From: Leifsonia psychrotolerans
GTDB taxonomy: Bacteria; Actinomycetota; Actinomycetes; Actinomycetales; Microbacteriaceae
Assembly: GCF_013410665.1 (NCBI RefSeq)
Contig: NZ_JACCFM010000001.1
Coordinates: 744,001-808,000 of the forward strand
DNA: 64,000 nt
Direction of reading: 5' to 3'
Below, piece after piece: positions 44,358 through 54,816 of the stretch (its first letter is position 1; every line of letters begins with the position of its first letter). A model generated the notes under the pieces. It saw nothing but the letters and a program-made list of their open reading frames with translations. It was not told where the DNA came from and did no database searches. A program made the translations under genes and the position numbers.

Positions 44358-46520
44358 CTAGAAGCCGGGGATCAGCGTGATGAACAGGTCAATGATCTTG
44401 ATGCCGATGAACGGCGCGATCACTCCACCCAGGCCGTAGACCAACAGGTTGCGGCTGAGCACTTTCGACGCATTCAGCGGCCGATATTTCACACCCCGCA
44501 GTGCCAGCGGAATCAGCACGATGATGATGATCGCATTGAAAATCACCGCCGACAGAATGGCCGATGCGGGGGAGTGCAGCTGCATGATGTTCAGCAGTGC
44601 CAGCCCGGGGAACGCCCCGGCGAACATCGCCGGGATGATGGCGAAGTACTTCGCCACGTCGTTCGCGATCGAGAACGTGGTGAGCGCCCCACGGGTGATC
44701 AGCAGCTGCTTGCCAATGCGCACAATGTCGATGAGCTTCGTCGGGTCGGAGTCGAGGTCGACCATGTTCCCGGCCTCTTTGGCTGCCGAGGTTCCGGTGT
44801 TCATGGCCACGCCGACATCCGCCTGCGCTAGCGCCGGAGCATCGTTCGTGCCGTCACCGGTCATGGCGACCAGATTGCCGCCGGCCTGCTCCCGCTTGAT
44901 CAGCGCGAGCTTCTCTTCGGGTGTGGCCTCGGCCAGGTAGTCGTCGACTCCGGCCTCCGCGGCGATGGTCTTCGCCGTGAGGGGATTGTCACCGGTGACC
45001 ATGATCGTGCGGATGCCCATGGCTCGCAGTTCGGCGAAGCGTTCCGCGATTCCCTCCTTGACGATGTCCTTGAGGTAGACGACGCCGAGGATCTGGGTTT
45101 CCCCGGTTGCCGATCGAGTGGCGACGACGAGCGGTGTGCCACCGGCCGTCGAAATGCGCTCGACCGTGGTCTGCAGCTCGGCCTCGACCGAGGCAGGAAC
45201 ACGGTTTGACTCCGCGACCCACTCGAGCACGGCCGAGCCGGCACCCTTGCGAATCTGCGAGCCGTCAGCGAAATTGAGTCCGCTCATTCGGGTCTGTGCG
45301 GTGAACGGCACAATCTCGCCGATGCGTTTCGTCGGCACGATGAAGCCGTTGAGCACAGCCAGATCGACGATCGACGTGCCTTCGGGCGTGGGGTCGCTGA
45401 GGGAGGAGAGCGCCGCGGCGTCGATCAGGTCGTCCTGGCTGACGCCCACCAGCGGGGCGAACTCAGCCGCACGGCGGTTGCCGTAGGTGATCGTTCCGGT
45501 CTTGTCCAGCAGCAGCGTCGTTACGTCGCCGGCGGCTTCAACCGCGCGGCCGGACATGGCAAGAACGTTGCGCTGGACCAGCCGGTCCATGCCGGCGATG
45601 CCGATGGCCGAGAGCAGAGCACCGATCGTGGTGGGGATCAAGCAGACCAGCAGTGCCACCAAGACGGGAACGCTCACGGCTGCGCCGGCATACTCGGCGA
45701 TCGGGTTGATCGTGAGTGTCACGACAACGAAAATGATCGACAGGCTGGCGAGCAGGATGTTCAGCGCCATCTCATTGGGCGTCTTCTGACGCGAGGCACC
45801 TTCGACCAGGGCGATCATGCGATCGATGAAGGTCTCACCGGGCTTGCTGGTGATCTGCACCACGATGCGGTCGGAGAGCACCCGGGTGCCGCCGGTGACC
45901 GCGCTGCGGTCACCGCCGGACTCCCGCACCACCGGAGCCGATTCGCCGGTGATGGCCGACTCGTCGACCGAGGCGATTCCCCAGACGATGTCACCGTCAC
46001 CGGGAATGAGTTCCCCGGCGGTGACCACGACGATGTCGCCGAGGGTCAGGTCGGCCGAAGAGACTGCCGTGAGCGCGATGCGCTCCGCCGACGGGTTGCC
46101 GCTCGGGTCGTAGCCGGTCACCCGGTTGGCGTTGGTGTCGGTGCGAGTCTGGCGCAGACTCTCGGCCTGCGCCTTACCGCGGCCTTCGGCCACCGATTCG
46201 GCCAGGTTCGCGAAGAGAACCGTCAGCCAGAGCCAGATCGTGATACCCCAGGTGAATGACTGCGGAACAGCCGATCCGCCGGATTCGGCGGCTCCACCGA
46301 GAAACGGTTCGGCGAGGGCTAACACCGTCGTGAGTGCAGCGCCGACCTCGACGATGAGCATGACGGGGTTTCGCCACATCAGACGCGGGTCGAGTTTGCG
46401 GATGGCGCCGGGTACGGCGGCCAGCAGCTGGGCGGTGGTGACCGCCCGGGTCTGCGGGTGGGCTGCCGGAACGCCGGAGGGCGCCTCGGCACTGTCGGTG
46501 GTACGGGTGAGAGTGGACAT
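44358..46520 (-). CDS. kdpB: KdpB, P-type ATPase subunit
   Basis: 720-aa catalytic subunit. TGES ([13 protein letters not shown]), phosphorylation motif [14 protein letters not shown], hinge [18 protein letters not shown] and the TM motif [17 protein letters not shown] unique to KdpB. The N-terminus (~30 aa) is an extra hydrophilic segment. It begins 4 bp after kdpA. Confidence 0.97.
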   Translation of the reverse strand: MSTLTRTTDSAEAPSGVPAAHPQTRAVTTAQLLAAVPGAIRKLDPRLMWRNPVMLIVEVGAALTTVLALAEPFLGGAAESGGSAVPQSFTWGITIWLWLTVLFANLAESVAEGRGKAQAESLRQTRTDTNANRVTGYDPSGNPSAERIALTAVSSADLTLGDIVVVTAGELIPGDGDIVWGIASVDESAITGESAPVVRESGGDRSAVTGGTRVLSDRIVVQITSKPGETFIDRMIALVEGASRQKTPNEMALNILLASLSIIFVVVTLTINPIAEYAGAAVSVPVLVALLVCLIPTTIGALLSAIGIAGMDRLVQRNVLAMSGRAVEAAGDVTTLLLDKTGTITYGNRRAAEFAPLVGVSQDDLIDAAALSSLSDPTPEGTSIVDLAVLNGFIVPTKRIGEIVPFTAQTRMSGLNFADGSQIRKGAGSAVLEWVAESNRVPASVEAELQTTVERISTAGGTPLVVATRSATGETQILGVVYLKDIVKEGIAERFAELRAMGIRTIMVTGDNPLTAKTIAAEAGVDDYLAEATPEEKLALIKREQAGGNLVAMTGDGTNDAPALAQADVGVAMNTGTSAAKEAGNMVDLDSDPTKLIDIVRIGKQLLITRGALTTFSIANDVAKYFAIIPAMFAGAFPGLALLNIMQLHSPASAILSAVIFNAIIIIVLIPLALRGVKYRPLNASKVLSRNLLVYGLGGVIAPFIGIKIIDLFITLIPGF

Positions 46521-46524
46521 GGAG

Positions 46525-48198
46525 TTACTGCAACCCTTCAGCCAGGGGACCCAGCGCGAGAACGGGAAAGTAGGTGAGTGCGGTGATCACGATCGTGACA
46601 CCGACGAGCAGGCCGACGAATTGCGGCCGGTGGGTCGGCAGGGTTCCTGCGGTAGCCGGAATCGAATCCTGTTTCGCAAGGGCGCCGGCCAGTGCCAGCA
46701 CGAAGACGATCGGAATGAACCGGCCGAGCAGCATCGCGACACCCAGAGCGGTGTTGAACCACGGAGTATTCGCTGTCAGACCGGCAAAGGCCGAACCGTT
46801 GTTGTTCGCGGCCGAGGTGAACGCGTAGAGCACTTCCGACACACCGTGGAGGCCGGGGTTCCAGATCGACGTGCCCAGAACATCCGCTCGAATCGCCGGA
46901 ATCGCGAAACTCAGTGCGGTGCCGGCGAGCACGATGGTCGGTACGACCAGAATGTAGAGGCTCGCGAGTGTGATTTCTCGGGTGCCGATCCTTTTGCCCA
47001 GGTATTCGGGCGTGCGGCCGACGAGTAGGCCGGCAAGAAACACCGTGATCACGGCGAGAATGAGCATGCCGTAGATACCCGAGCCCACGCCGCCCGGTGC
47101 AACTTCACCGAGCATCATGTTCAGCATCGGCATCATGCCGCCGAGTGACGTGTACGAGTCGTGCATCGAGTTGACAGCGCCCGTGGAAGTGAGTGTTGAC
47201 GTGGTGCCGAAAAGCGTCGAACCGGCGATACCGAATCGCGCCTCTTTGCCTTCCATTGCGCCGCCGGCTGCAAGCGGAGCCGTGCCGGCGCCTGCCGATT
47301 CGAGCAGCGTCAGCGCGGTGAGGGAGATCACGAAGATCGAGGCCATGGCCGCCAGGATCGCGTAACCCTGTTTGCGGTTTCCGACGATCTGTCCGAAGGT
47401 GCGCGGCAAGCTGAATGGAATCGCAAGCATGAGCACGGTCTGGAACAGGTTGGTCCAGGCCGTCGGGTTCTCAAACGGATGCGAGGAGTTCGCGTTGAAG
47501 AATCCGCCGCCGTTGGTGCCGAGCAGCTTGATCACCTCTTGCGAGGCCGTTGGCCCGCCCGGAATCGACTGTGTGCCTCCGGTGAGTGTGGTGATCTCGG
47601 TGAAGCCGTTGAAGTTCTGGATCACACCACCCGTGATGAGGATGACGGCACCGACCGCCGAGAGGGGCAGGAGTAGTCGCAGCGTGCCCCGAGTCAGATC
47701 GACCCAGAAGTTGCCAATGGTTCCACTGTTGCGGCTGGCGAATGCACGAATCAGGGTCAGGGCGATGGCGATACCGACGGCGGCTGAGACGAAGTTCTGC
47801 ACCGCGAGGCCGGCCATCTGCACGGCATAGCCCAGCGTGACGTCCGGGGAATAGGACTGCCAGTTGGTGTTCGAGACAAACGATGCCGCAGTGTTGAACG
47901 ACAGCCCCTCCGGGACGGCGGGGAAGCCGAGCGAGTAGGGGAGGATCGTCTGAGCGCGCTGCAGCAGGTAGACGAGCAACACACCAACGAGGGAGAAGAG
48001 CAGCACTCCCCGCAGATAGGACGGCCAGGTTTGCTCGGAGCGTGGGTCGACGCCGATCAGACGGTAGAAGCCGCGTTCGACCCTCAGGTCTTTCGTCGAC
48101 GTGTAGATGCGGGCCATGTAGTCGCCAAGCGGGCGATACAACACGGCGAGCACGACCACGAGTGTGGCGGCCTGCAGAATTGCGAACCAGGCCGCCAT
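46525..48198 (-). CDS. kdpA: KdpA, potassium-binding channel subunit
   Basis: 557 aa, about ten helices. [19 protein letters not shown] and other K+-filter-like loops ([26 protein letters not shown]) are visible. Start ATG 48198 ([17 protein letters not shown]); the frame continues upstream but is occupied by kdpF. The ATG overlaps the kdpF stop (TGATG), so translation is coupled. Confidence 0.97.
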   Translation of the reverse strand: MAAWFAILQAATLVVVLAVLYRPLGDYMARIYTSTKDLRVERGFYRLIGVDPRSEQTWPSYLRGVLLFSLVGVLLVYLLQRAQTILPYSLGFPAVPEGLSFNTAASFVSNTNWQSYSPDVTLGYAVQMAGLAVQNFVSAAVGIAIALTLIRAFASRNSGTIGNFWVDLTRGTLRLLLPLSAVGAVILITGGVIQNFNGFTEITTLTGGTQSIPGGPTASQEVIKLLGTNGGGFFNANSSHPFENPTAWTNLFQTVLMLAIPFSLPRTFGQIVGNRKQGYAILAAMASIFVISLTALTLLESAGAGTAPLAAGGAMEGKEARFGIAGSTLFGTTSTLTSTGAVNSMHDSYTSLGGMMPMLNMMLGEVAPGGVGSGIYGMLILAVITVFLAGLLVGRTPEYLGKRIGTREITLASLYILVVPTIVLAGTALSFAIPAIRADVLGTSIWNPGLHGVSEVLYAFTSAANNNGSAFAGLTANTPWFNTALGVAMLLGRFIPIVFVLALAGALAKQDSIPATAGTLPTHRPQFVGLLVGVTIVITALTYFPVLALGPLAEGLQ

Positions 48199-48287
48199 CA
48201 GAAGCGCTCCGGTTTCACGAGGGCGTACACGAGGTAGGCGATCGAAGCGACGGCGAGCACAATGGCGAGGATATTGAAGAAGATCAC
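48198..48287 (-). CDS. kdpF: KdpF small stabilising subunit
   Basis: 29 aa from a GTG start: one helix ([20 protein letters not shown]) ending VKPERF, the usual KdpF C-terminus. KdpF stabilises the Kdp complex. It overlaps both the upstream micro-ORF (GTGA) and kdpA (TGATG). Confidence 0.88.
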   Translation of the reverse strand: MIFFNILAIVLAVASIAYLVYALVKPERF

Positions 48288-48367
48288 AGCTTCCCAACCC
48301 CCCACGCGATGAGGCCGACGAGTGCGAACACGGCAATAATGCCGAGCACGTAAACAAGGTCGAGCAC
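48284..48367 (-). CDS. 27-aa single-helix micro-ORF at the head of kdp
   Basis: GTG start with a clear AGGAG. The protein is [20 protein letters not shown] followed by AWGVGKL: one membrane helix with a short basic end. It is translationally linked to kdpF by a GTGA overlap. Probably a second KdpF-like peptide; I recall similar short peptides ahead of kdp in other actinobacteria, but no function. Confidence 0.7.
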   Translation of the reverse strand: MLDLVYVLGIIAVFALVGLIAWGVGKL

Positions 48368-48390
48368 GAATACTCCTGCTGTAGAGAGGA

Positions 48391-48413
48391 CCCCGCTCCC
48401 AGTCGGAGCGGGG
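48391..48413 (-). promoter_or_regulatory. GC-rich hairpin in the kdp leader
   Basis: CCCCGCTCC pairs with GGAGCGGGG over a five-base loop, 24 bp upstream of the first kdp micro-ORF. No T-run. Could be a leader control element or simply stabilise the mRNA. Confidence 0.4.
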
Positions 48414-48605
48414 ACGCCGCGAGGCGCAGTGAACGATTAGATACCCCGGGCTCGGTGCGGAAATGGATCCTCACGAAATCCTCACGGCTGGGACCGTAAT
48501 CCTCACGGTTCCCACTGCCGGTTGCACGACAGCGATAGCGGCATAAGAACCGCGTCCTCGTCGTGGCACCGGGAACGGTCTAACCTGTGGCAGGAGGAGC
48601 CTCGC

Positions 48606-49259
48606 GTGATATTCGTTGACCGCACGGATGCCGGCCGTCGGCTCGCCGAACACCTGCTGACCCTGCATCTTGACGACCCGATCGTGTTCGCGCTGCCGCG
48701 CGGCGGAGTACCGATCGGGGTCGAGGTAGCGCGCGCGCTCGGAGCGCCACTCGATGTGCTCATCGTGCGGAAGATCGGCGCACCGGGCTACCCCGAAGTG
48801 GCGCTCGCCGCGGTGGCAGACCCTACTGAAACCGGCGCCGACGCGCTCACCGTGATCAACGACGATGTCTATCAGGCGACTGGTCGCGACAGCGCCGGAC
48901 TCGACCAAGCTCGAGCCGAGCAGCTGCGGGAGATCGACCGGCGCCGTGCCCGCTATCGGGGTTCGCGTGCACCGCTCGACGTGCGCGGTCGCTGTGCGCT
49001 CGTCGTTGACGACGGTGTGGCAACCGGCGCAACCGCCCGTGCGGCGCTGTCCACCCTGCGCGCGCAGGGCGCCGCATCCACCGTCTTGGCGGTGCCAGTA
49101 GGCCCGGCGGACACGCTCGCCGAGATGGGGCAGGCGGCGGATGTCGTCGTTTTCCTGCATGCACCGCGGGCATTCTGGGCAATCGGAGCGTTCTACGGGG
49201 ACTTCCATCAGCTCAGTGACGACGAGACAGTCGCAGCGCTGTCGGAGATCTGGGGTTAG
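48606..49259 (+). CDS. Phosphoribosyltransferase-domain protein
   Basis: 217 aa. FALPRGGVPIGVEVARALGAPLD at the start and the PRPP-binding loop ALVVDDGVATGATARAAL are the type I PRTase motifs. GTG start with GGAGGAG. Such stand-alone proteins are annotated only as phosphoribosyltransferases; nucleobase not predictable. Converges with the channel gene. Confidence 0.86.
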   Translation: MIFVDRTDAGRRLAEHLLTLHLDDPIVFALPRGGVPIGVEVARALGAPLDVLIVRKIGAPGYPEVALAAVADPTETGADALTVINDDVYQATGRDSAGLDQARAEQLREIDRRRARYRGSRAPLDVRGRCALVVDDGVATGATARAALSTLRAQGAASTVLAVPVGPADTLAEMGQAADVVVFLHAPRAFWAIGAFYGDFHQLSDDETVAALSEIWG

Positions 49260-49303
49260 GTGACGTATTCGGGACCGACCCGGTTGGGCGGGGCCCCGGT
49301 GGC

Positions 49304-50125
49304 TCAGGCTTGTGTGGGACGAGAAACCTCGGTGTCGAGGTCTCCCTGGGCCGCTCCTGACCCGGCGCGCCCCCCACCGCGGCCGCGCAGAACGAAAGCC
49401 AGAAGCACGGCGAGGGCAGCGCCGGCGACCGGTCCGGCGAGATAGACCCAGTAATCGGTGAAGTCCCCAGCGACGAGATCGGGTCCGAACGTGCGAGCGG
49501 GGTTCATCGACGCGCCCGAAATCGGGCTACCCCATAACCCGGCCAATGCGATGTAGCTACCGACGCCGATCGCGCCGATCACGCCGAGGTTCTGGGCACC
49601 GGATGCCGTACCGAGAATGACGCTGACGAGGCCGAGGGTCAGAAGTGCCTCCATCAGAAACGCCTGGAACGAGGAATAGTCCGCGGCCGTATAGTTCGAT
49701 CCCGCGGAGGCGGACACTCCGATGACCGCCTGCAGAAACCATGCCGCGAGCGTCGCTCCGATCAACTGGACGAGGATGTAGCCGGGCACGCGTTGCCACG
49801 GGAAGTCTCCCCGCATCGAAAACGCGAGGGTGACGGCGGGATTCAGATGTGCACCGGAGACCCTACCCATGAAAAGGATGATCCCGAGCACCATCAGGCC
49901 CGGCGCGACCACTGCTGCAGTGCGGCTGATGGTGCCGGGGAACGCCTGGCTCATCATGCCGCCCCCGGCCGCGACGATCACCAAGAGGAAGGTGCCGAAC
50001 AGCTCCGACACCAGGCGCCGCCACTCCTGCCGTGGATTCTTGAAGTCTGCCATCGGCTGGATGATTTCCAGTTCAAACCAGCGCTCGAACCGCACTGTGC
50101 TGTCTGGTGTGCGCTGATTCATCAT
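49304..50125 (-). CDS. MIP/aquaporin-family channel
   Basis: 273 aa, six helices and two NPA loops: SGAHLNPAVTLAF and SGASMNPARTFGPDLVA, so a water or small-solute channel. ATG 50125 with GGGAGAC is preferred; an in-frame ATG at 50143 exists. The N-terminal ~35 residues and a Gly/Arg-rich C-terminus are cytoplasmic extensions. Confidence 0.92.
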   Translation of the reverse strand: MMNQRTPDSTVRFERWFELEIIQPMADFKNPRQEWRRLVSELFGTFLLVIVAAGGGMMSQAFPGTISRTAAVVAPGLMVLGIILFMGRVSGAHLNPAVTLAFSMRGDFPWQRVPGYILVQLIGATLAAWFLQAVIGVSASAGSNYTAADYSSFQAFLMEALLTLGLVSVILGTASGAQNLGVIGAIGVGSYIALAGLWGSPISGASMNPARTFGPDLVAGDFTDYWVYLAGPVAGAALAVLLAFVLRGRGGGRAGSGAAQGDLDTEVSRPTQA

Positions 50126-50272
50126 CGTGTCTCCCAAGCTCAATCGGAGTGACGTGTCGTCGTGAGCATAGACCTCCCCTCGACACGGGAGCGAGGCACT
50201 GCGAGGCCACTGTGCGAGGCACTGCGCGAGGCACTGCGCAGCGGTGTCGGTGGCACAGTGGAGAATTGAAGT

Positions 50273-52009
50273 GTGTATCGCGTTGTGAGTCGGTCCGGTG
50301 ATGGGGGAGTTCTCGTTCGCTCCGTCGACCCGGCGGGGGCAGAGACCTCACCGACGCAGCACTTCAGCGACGTCGAGTTCCGCAGCTTTGTCCGGCACGA
50401 GGAGCCTGCGGCGCCACGCTGGGTCTGGGACGATACGGCACGGTGGTATCCGCAGCTGCTGGCGGCCGGCATCCGTGTGCAGCGCGCACATGATCTGCGG
50501 CTGTGTCATGTGATTCTGCGTAACTCCGAACTCACGGCCGCCAGCGCGCTCGCACGCGCCGCGCCGACGGGGTGGGACGGTTCGGCGGTGCTGCCCGGAG
50601 AGATCGCCTCTCCCGCGGCGACACTCTTTGACTTCATGAACGACAGTGCGGATGACGCGGGCGACGACGAATCGCTTGCCGAGTTGCTGCGCCAGCTCGA
50701 GGCGGTCACCGCTTCGGCCGAGCCGGCCGGGCTGCGGCTTCTGCTCGCTGCCGAGTCCGTCGGTGCGTTGATCGCCGCTGAGATGCAGTTCGCAGGTCTG
50801 CCGTGGCGCACCGACATCCATGACAGGCTGCTCACCGACGTACTCGGTCCGCGCGTCGCCCCCGGCACGAGACCGGCGCGGTTGGAGCATTTGGCAGGCG
50901 AGATTCGGCGGCATCTCGACGACCCGCTGTTGAACCCCGATTCCCAGCAAGACCTGTTGAAGGCGCTGCGGCGCACGGGGTTGCGCGTCGAATCGACGCG
51001 GGCGTGGGAACTACGCGACGTCGAGCATCCGGTGATTCCGGCGTTGCTCGACTACAAGAAGCGCTCGCGTCTTCTCAGTGCGAACGGCTGGTATTGGATG
51101 GACACCTGGATCGTCGACGGCCGTTTTCGCCCCGACTATGTACCCGGTGGCGTCGTCACCGGGCGGTGGGCAGCCAAGGGCGGAGGGGCCTTGCAGCTGC
51201 CGAAGCAGGTGCGTGGCGCCGTCGTGGCTGACGCCGGCTGGAAGCTCGTCGTGGCCGATGCCGCTCAGCTTGAGCCGCGCATCCTCGCCGCACTTTCGCG
51301 CGACACGGCGATGGCCGACGCCGGGCGCGGCACCGATCTCTATGCCGGAATCGTGGCCAGCGGCGTCGTCGAAACGCGTGACCATGCCAAGGTCGCCATG
51401 TTGGGCGCCATGTACGGGGCGACCACGGGGGAGAGCGGCAGGCTTCTGCCGCGACTCGCCCGCGCCTATCCACGAGCCTTGGGACTCACCGAGGCTGCGG
51501 CGCGCGCCGGTGAGCGGGGTGACATCGTGACAACCCGTCTCGGGCGCTCGTCTCCGCGGCCCGGCGAAAGTTGGCTGGCGACGCAGTCCCGGGCGTCGGA
51601 GCCCGACGCGTCGGCGAACGACGAGCGCCGGGCGCGCAGCCAGGCTCGCGACTGGGGGCGCTTCACCCGCAACTTCATTGTGCAGGGCAGCGCTGCCGAA
51701 TGGGCCCTGTGTTGGATGGCCGAGATCCGTAAGGCGCTGCTGGCGCTGGCGCACGAAACTCTTACTGACACGCCCACTCAGCCGGCAATCGAGACGGAGG
51801 CCGAGACGAATCCGTTTGCCGCCGTTCCTCATCTGGTCTTCTTCCTGCACGACGAGGTGATCGTGCATGCTCCGATCGCACTCGCCGACCGCGTCGCCCA
51901 GATCATCGAGAATTCTGCGGCGCGCGCCGGCCGGCTGCTCTTTCACGACTTCCCGGTTGACTTTCCACTCACTGTCGCAATTGTCGACAGTTATGCCGAG
52001 GCCAAATAG
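50273..52009 (+). CDS. Family A DNA polymerase-like protein (bifunctional 3'-5' exonuclease/polymerase type)
   Basis: 578 aa. The polymerase part has motif A-like LVVADAAQLEPRILAAL, motif B-like KVAMLGAMYGATTGES and motif C FFLHDEVIVHAP. The N-terminal ~180 residues correspond to the exonuclease fold, but DxE-type metal residues are not obvious. Family A proteins of this compact form accompany PolA in many Actinobacteria and are presumed to act in repair. GTG start. Confidence 0.86.
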   Translation: MYRVVSRSGDGGVLVRSVDPAGAETSPTQHFSDVEFRSFVRHEEPAAPRWVWDDTARWYPQLLAAGIRVQRAHDLRLCHVILRNSELTAASALARAAPTGWDGSAVLPGEIASPAATLFDFMNDSADDAGDDESLAELLRQLEAVTASAEPAGLRLLLAAESVGALIAAEMQFAGLPWRTDIHDRLLTDVLGPRVAPGTRPARLEHLAGEIRRHLDDPLLNPDSQQDLLKALRRTGLRVESTRAWELRDVEHPVIPALLDYKKRSRLLSANGWYWMDTWIVDGRFRPDYVPGGVVTGRWAAKGGGALQLPKQVRGAVVADAGWKLVVADAAQLEPRILAALSRDTAMADAGRGTDLYAGIVASGVVETRDHAKVAMLGAMYGATTGESGRLLPRLARAYPRALGLTEAAARAGERGDIVTTRLGRSSPRPGESWLATQSRASEPDASANDERRARSQARDWGRFTRNFIVQGSAAEWALCWMAEIRKALLALAHETLTDTPTQPAIETEAETNPFAAVPHLVFFLHDEVIVHAPIALADRVAQIIENSAARAGRLLFHDFPVDFPLTVAIVDSYAEAK

Positions 52010-52024
52010 TGCGGAGGCGGGCAG

Positions 52025-52606
52025 TTAGAGAGTGCTGTGGGCTGGCCCCGCAGGCTTCCGTCCTCGACGCGGACGGTCCTCGCTGTACGCACGGTGGAAG
52101 GCACCAGGCCGCGCGGCGCGCAGCGCTGCCTCGGCGTCGTCGAGCCACCTGAGAGCAGCCTCAGCCAATGCATGGGTAGCCGCGGCGGCGAGTGAACGCT
52201 GATCCGGTATGTCGGCGTCGGGCTCGGGTCCCGCCACATCGGCAGTCCACCGCGCGCGGTACGCAGCCACGATATGCAGAACATCGACGTCGGGCAGTGA
52301 GGATGCGATGAGCACCCGGTCGACGAGATCGGTCCATTCTTCACCGATGATGCTCTCGGTGTCGTGCAACCAGGCGAGACCCTCGCGTGTGCCGAGCGGC
52401 GTTAATCGGTAGAGCGGCAGGCCATCGACGGTGAGGCCGGCCGACTCAATGGCGCCCTGCAGGACGAGCCGTTCGAGAGTGCCGTAGATCTGACCCACAT
52501 TGACTTTGCGCCGACCCGCGGTTCGCGAGCGCAACTCACGGTGGAGTTGAAATCCGTAGGCCGGACCCAGAGTCAGGATCGAGAGAAGACTGTTCCGTAC
52601 CGACAC
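52025..52606 (-). CDS. PadR-family transcriptional regulator
   Basis: 193 aa. Winged helix: SLLSILTLGPAYGFQLHREL and VNVGQIYGTLERLVLQGAIE, then a C-terminal helical part. GTG start at 52606 with GGAGG. Converges with the polymerase gene. An inverted repeat at its promoter suggests autoregulation. Target not evident. Confidence 0.88.
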   Translation of the reverse strand: MSVRNSLLSILTLGPAYGFQLHRELRSRTAGRRKVNVGQIYGTLERLVLQGAIESAGLTVDGLPLYRLTPLGTREGLAWLHDTESIIGEEWTDLVDRVLIASSLPDVDVLHIVAAYRARWTADVAGPEPDADIPDQRSLAAAATHALAEAALRWLDDAEAALRAARPGAFHRAYSEDRPRRGRKPAGPAHSTL

Positions 52607-52633
52607 CGTGCCTCCGAATGGATCTGACCGCTC

Positions 52634-52652
52634 AATATATACCGAATATACA
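52634..52652. promoter_or_regulatory. Operator-like AT-rich palindrome upstream of padR
   Basis: ATATATACCGAATATACAT contains TATAT/ATATA arms around ACCGA, 30 bp upstream of the start. PadR operators are commonly such AT-rich repeats. Confidence 0.5.
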
Positions 52653-52842
52653 TAATCCTGGCGGTGCCGCCCCGGGCACCGGCGCGAAAGTCGCTTCCTC
52701 ATCATCGGTGCTTGGTTGTGGTCAGGTGATGCCCTGAGTCATAATCAGCTAACGGCTTCACCGCCGACAACTGAACAGCACTGCCGGAATTACCGTGACG
52801 AGGCCGTTGGGGAAGACGCACCTCACCTGAACGGAGAATACG

Positions 52843-53364
52843 ATGACGGCAGCTTCAACCCGACACGCACCCGCTGCTCGGGGAGTTCTTTATGTGCATT
52901 CCTCACCGCGGGCGCTCTGCCCCCATGTGGAATGGGCTGTGAGCCGCGCCTTGGGCGAGGCTGCACACTTCGACTGGTCCGAGCAGCCGGTGCTGAAAGG
53001 CGCTCAGCGTGCGGAGTTCTACTGGGAGGGGCCAGCCGGCAGCGGCGCGGCACTGGCGTCGGCGCTGCACGGCTGGGAGCAGTTGCGGTTTGAGGTGACC
53101 GAGGACGCCGGGTTCGGTGTCGACGGCGGACGTTGGTTCCACACACCCGAGTTGGGCATTTTCTTCGCCCAAACCGACACCGTGGGAAACATCGTGATTC
53201 CCGAGGATCGGGTGCGGAACGCGCTCGTGGCGGCCGGAACGAACGCTCTCGATTTGCATCGCGAGCTGCGACTGGCGCTCGGTCAGGCTTGGGACGATGC
53301 GCTTGAGCCATTCCGTCACGCCAGTGACATGAACGCCGTGATCTGGTTGCACCAGGTCGGCTGA
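52843..53364 (+). CDS. DUF3145 family protein
   Basis: 173 aa. ARGVLYVHSSPRALCPHVEW and GWEQLRFEVTEDAGFGVDGG plus RWFHTPELGIF match DUF3145, a highly conserved actinobacterial family next to fatty acid synthesis genes. Function unknown. ATG 52843 after GGAGAATACG. A two-way terminator follows. Confidence 0.9.
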   Translation: MTAASTRHAPAARGVLYVHSSPRALCPHVEWAVSRALGEAAHFDWSEQPVLKGAQRAEFYWEGPAGSGAALASALHGWEQLRFEVTEDAGFGVDGGRWFHTPELGIFFAQTDTVGNIVIPEDRVRNALVAAGTNALDLHRELRLALGQAWDDALEPFRHASDMNAVIWLHQVG

Positions 53365-53369
53365 CGAAC

Positions 53370-53415
53370 CCAGAAATGACCCCGCCGGTGGCTTCCCGGT
53401 CGGGGTCATTTCTGG
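53370..53415. terminator. Bidirectional terminator between DUF3145 and fabF
   Basis: CCAGAAATGACCCCG pairs perfectly with CGGGGTCATTTCTGG (15 bp). It lies between convergent genes and has A/T-rich arms usable both ways. Confidence 0.82.
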
Positions 53416-53446
53416 TGAAGCGAGGTGGTGCGGGTTGTGCCGGTCT

Positions 53447-54682
53447 CTAAACGCTGCGGAATGCGACGACGGCGTTGTGGCCGCCGAATCCGAACGAGTT
53501 GCTGATGGCCAGCTGCGGACCCGCGCCGAGTGGCATCGGCTGACCAGAGATCGTGAGCGGAATCTCGGGGTCCTGCGTCGTGAGGTTGATCGTGGGAGGA
53601 GCCACACGGTCACGGATCGCGAGGATGGCGAAGATGGCCTCGAGTGCTCCGGTGCCACCGAGGAGGTGGCCGGTTGCGCCCTTGGTTGCCGAGACGGGAA
53701 TCTCGTCGACCCGGCTGCCGAAGACCGCGCGGAGCGCCGCATACTCTGCGATGTCGCCGACGGGGGTGCTCGTGGCGTGGGCGTTGATGTGAGTGACGTC
53801 GTCGGGGCTGGCACCGGCGAGGTCCAGTGCGAGCTGCACGGCGCGGCTGGCCCCGCGACCCTCAGGATCGTTCGCTGTGATGTGGTACGCGTCGGCGGTC
53901 ACGCCGCCTCCCGCGACCTCAGCATAAATATGGGCGCCACGGGCGAGTGCATGCTCTTCAGTCTCAAGAACCAGGCTCGCCGCACCTTCGCCCATGACGA
54001 AGCCGTCGCGGTCGACGCTGTAGGGACGCGAGGCGTGCGAGGGATCGTCGTTGCGACGCGACAGTGCCTGCATGGAGGAGAACGACGCCAGGGTGATCGG
54101 GTGGATGGCGCTCTCGGTCCCACCGGCGATCACCACGTCGGCAAGTCCGGCTTGCAGATGCGAATACGCGTTCGCGATCGACTCCGTGCTTGAGGCACAG
54201 GCGGATGCGACGGTGTGAGCGAAGGCGCGCGCGCCGAAGTGCATCGACACCGCAGCCGCTGCCGCGTTCGGCATCAGCATCGGAACGGTCATGGGGAGCA
54301 CCCGGCGCGGTCCCTTGTCGCGCAGGACATCCCAGGCGTCGAGAAGAGTCCAGATGCCACCGATGCCCGTGGCGAAGTCAACGCCCAGGCGCTCAGCGGG
54401 AACATCGGGAGCACCCGCATCCGCCCAGGCTTCCTTGGCAGAAATGAGAGCGAACTGTGCCGAAGGGTCGAGGCGCTTTGCGACCGGACGCTCGAGAACT
54501 TCTTCGGGGCGGACTTTGGCGCGTGCGGCAAAAGTAACGGGAAGCTCGTACTGCTCCACCCACTCAAACGGAAGCGTGGCAGCGCCGGATTCACCGGCGA
54601 GCAAAGCAGACCAGGTGTCAGCTGCCGTGCCGCCAAGCGGGGAGGTCGCACCGATTCCGGTGATAACGATCTTTTTGGTCAT
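53447..54682 (-). CDS. fabF: Beta-ketoacyl-ACP synthase II
   Basis: 411 aa. Elongation condensing enzyme of type II fatty acid synthesis. Catalytic Cys in TVASACASSTES, His in INAHATSTPVGD and KGATGHLLGGTGALE, and the GFGGHN glycine loop at the end. It ends the fabD-fabH-acpP-fabF operon. A strong hairpin separates it from acpP. Confidence 0.97.
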   Translation of the reverse strand: MTKKIVITGIGATSPLGGTAADTWSALLAGESGAATLPFEWVEQYELPVTFAARAKVRPEEVLERPVAKRLDPSAQFALISAKEAWADAGAPDVPAERLGVDFATGIGGIWTLLDAWDVLRDKGPRRVLPMTVPMLMPNAAAAAVSMHFGARAFAHTVASACASSTESIANAYSHLQAGLADVVIAGGTESAIHPITLASFSSMQALSRRNDDPSHASRPYSVDRDGFVMGEGAASLVLETEEHALARGAHIYAEVAGGGVTADAYHITANDPEGRGASRAVQLALDLAGASPDDVTHINAHATSTPVGDIAEYAALRAVFGSRVDEIPVSATKGATGHLLGGTGALEAIFAILAIRDRVAPPTINLTTQDPEIPLTISGQPMPLGAGPQLAISNSFGFGGHNAVVAFRSV

Positions 54683-54765
54683 AACGGTTCTCCAAGAGAC
54701 GAAAAAAGCAAAGGGGCATGCCCCAGGAAGAGCAGGTCGACCGCAGAGCGGGCAACTCGCTCTTC

Positions 54766-54808
54766 ATCGAGGGCAGGCTGACCGTCACACGGGCGGCCTG
54801 CCCTCGAT
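54766..54808 (-). terminator. Strong hairpin between acpP and fabF
   Basis: ATCGAGGGCAGGC pairs perfectly with GCCTGCCCTCGAT (13 bp, 17-nt loop). No T-run; probably a partial terminator or 3' stabiliser giving more acyl carrier protein than FabF. Confidence 0.6.
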
Positions 54809-54816
54809 ATGAGGTC

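Noticed and set aside
48391..48413. kdp leader hairpin as a c-di-AMP (ydaO) riboswitch
   Set aside because: Far too short and simple for that fold; kept only as a hairpin.
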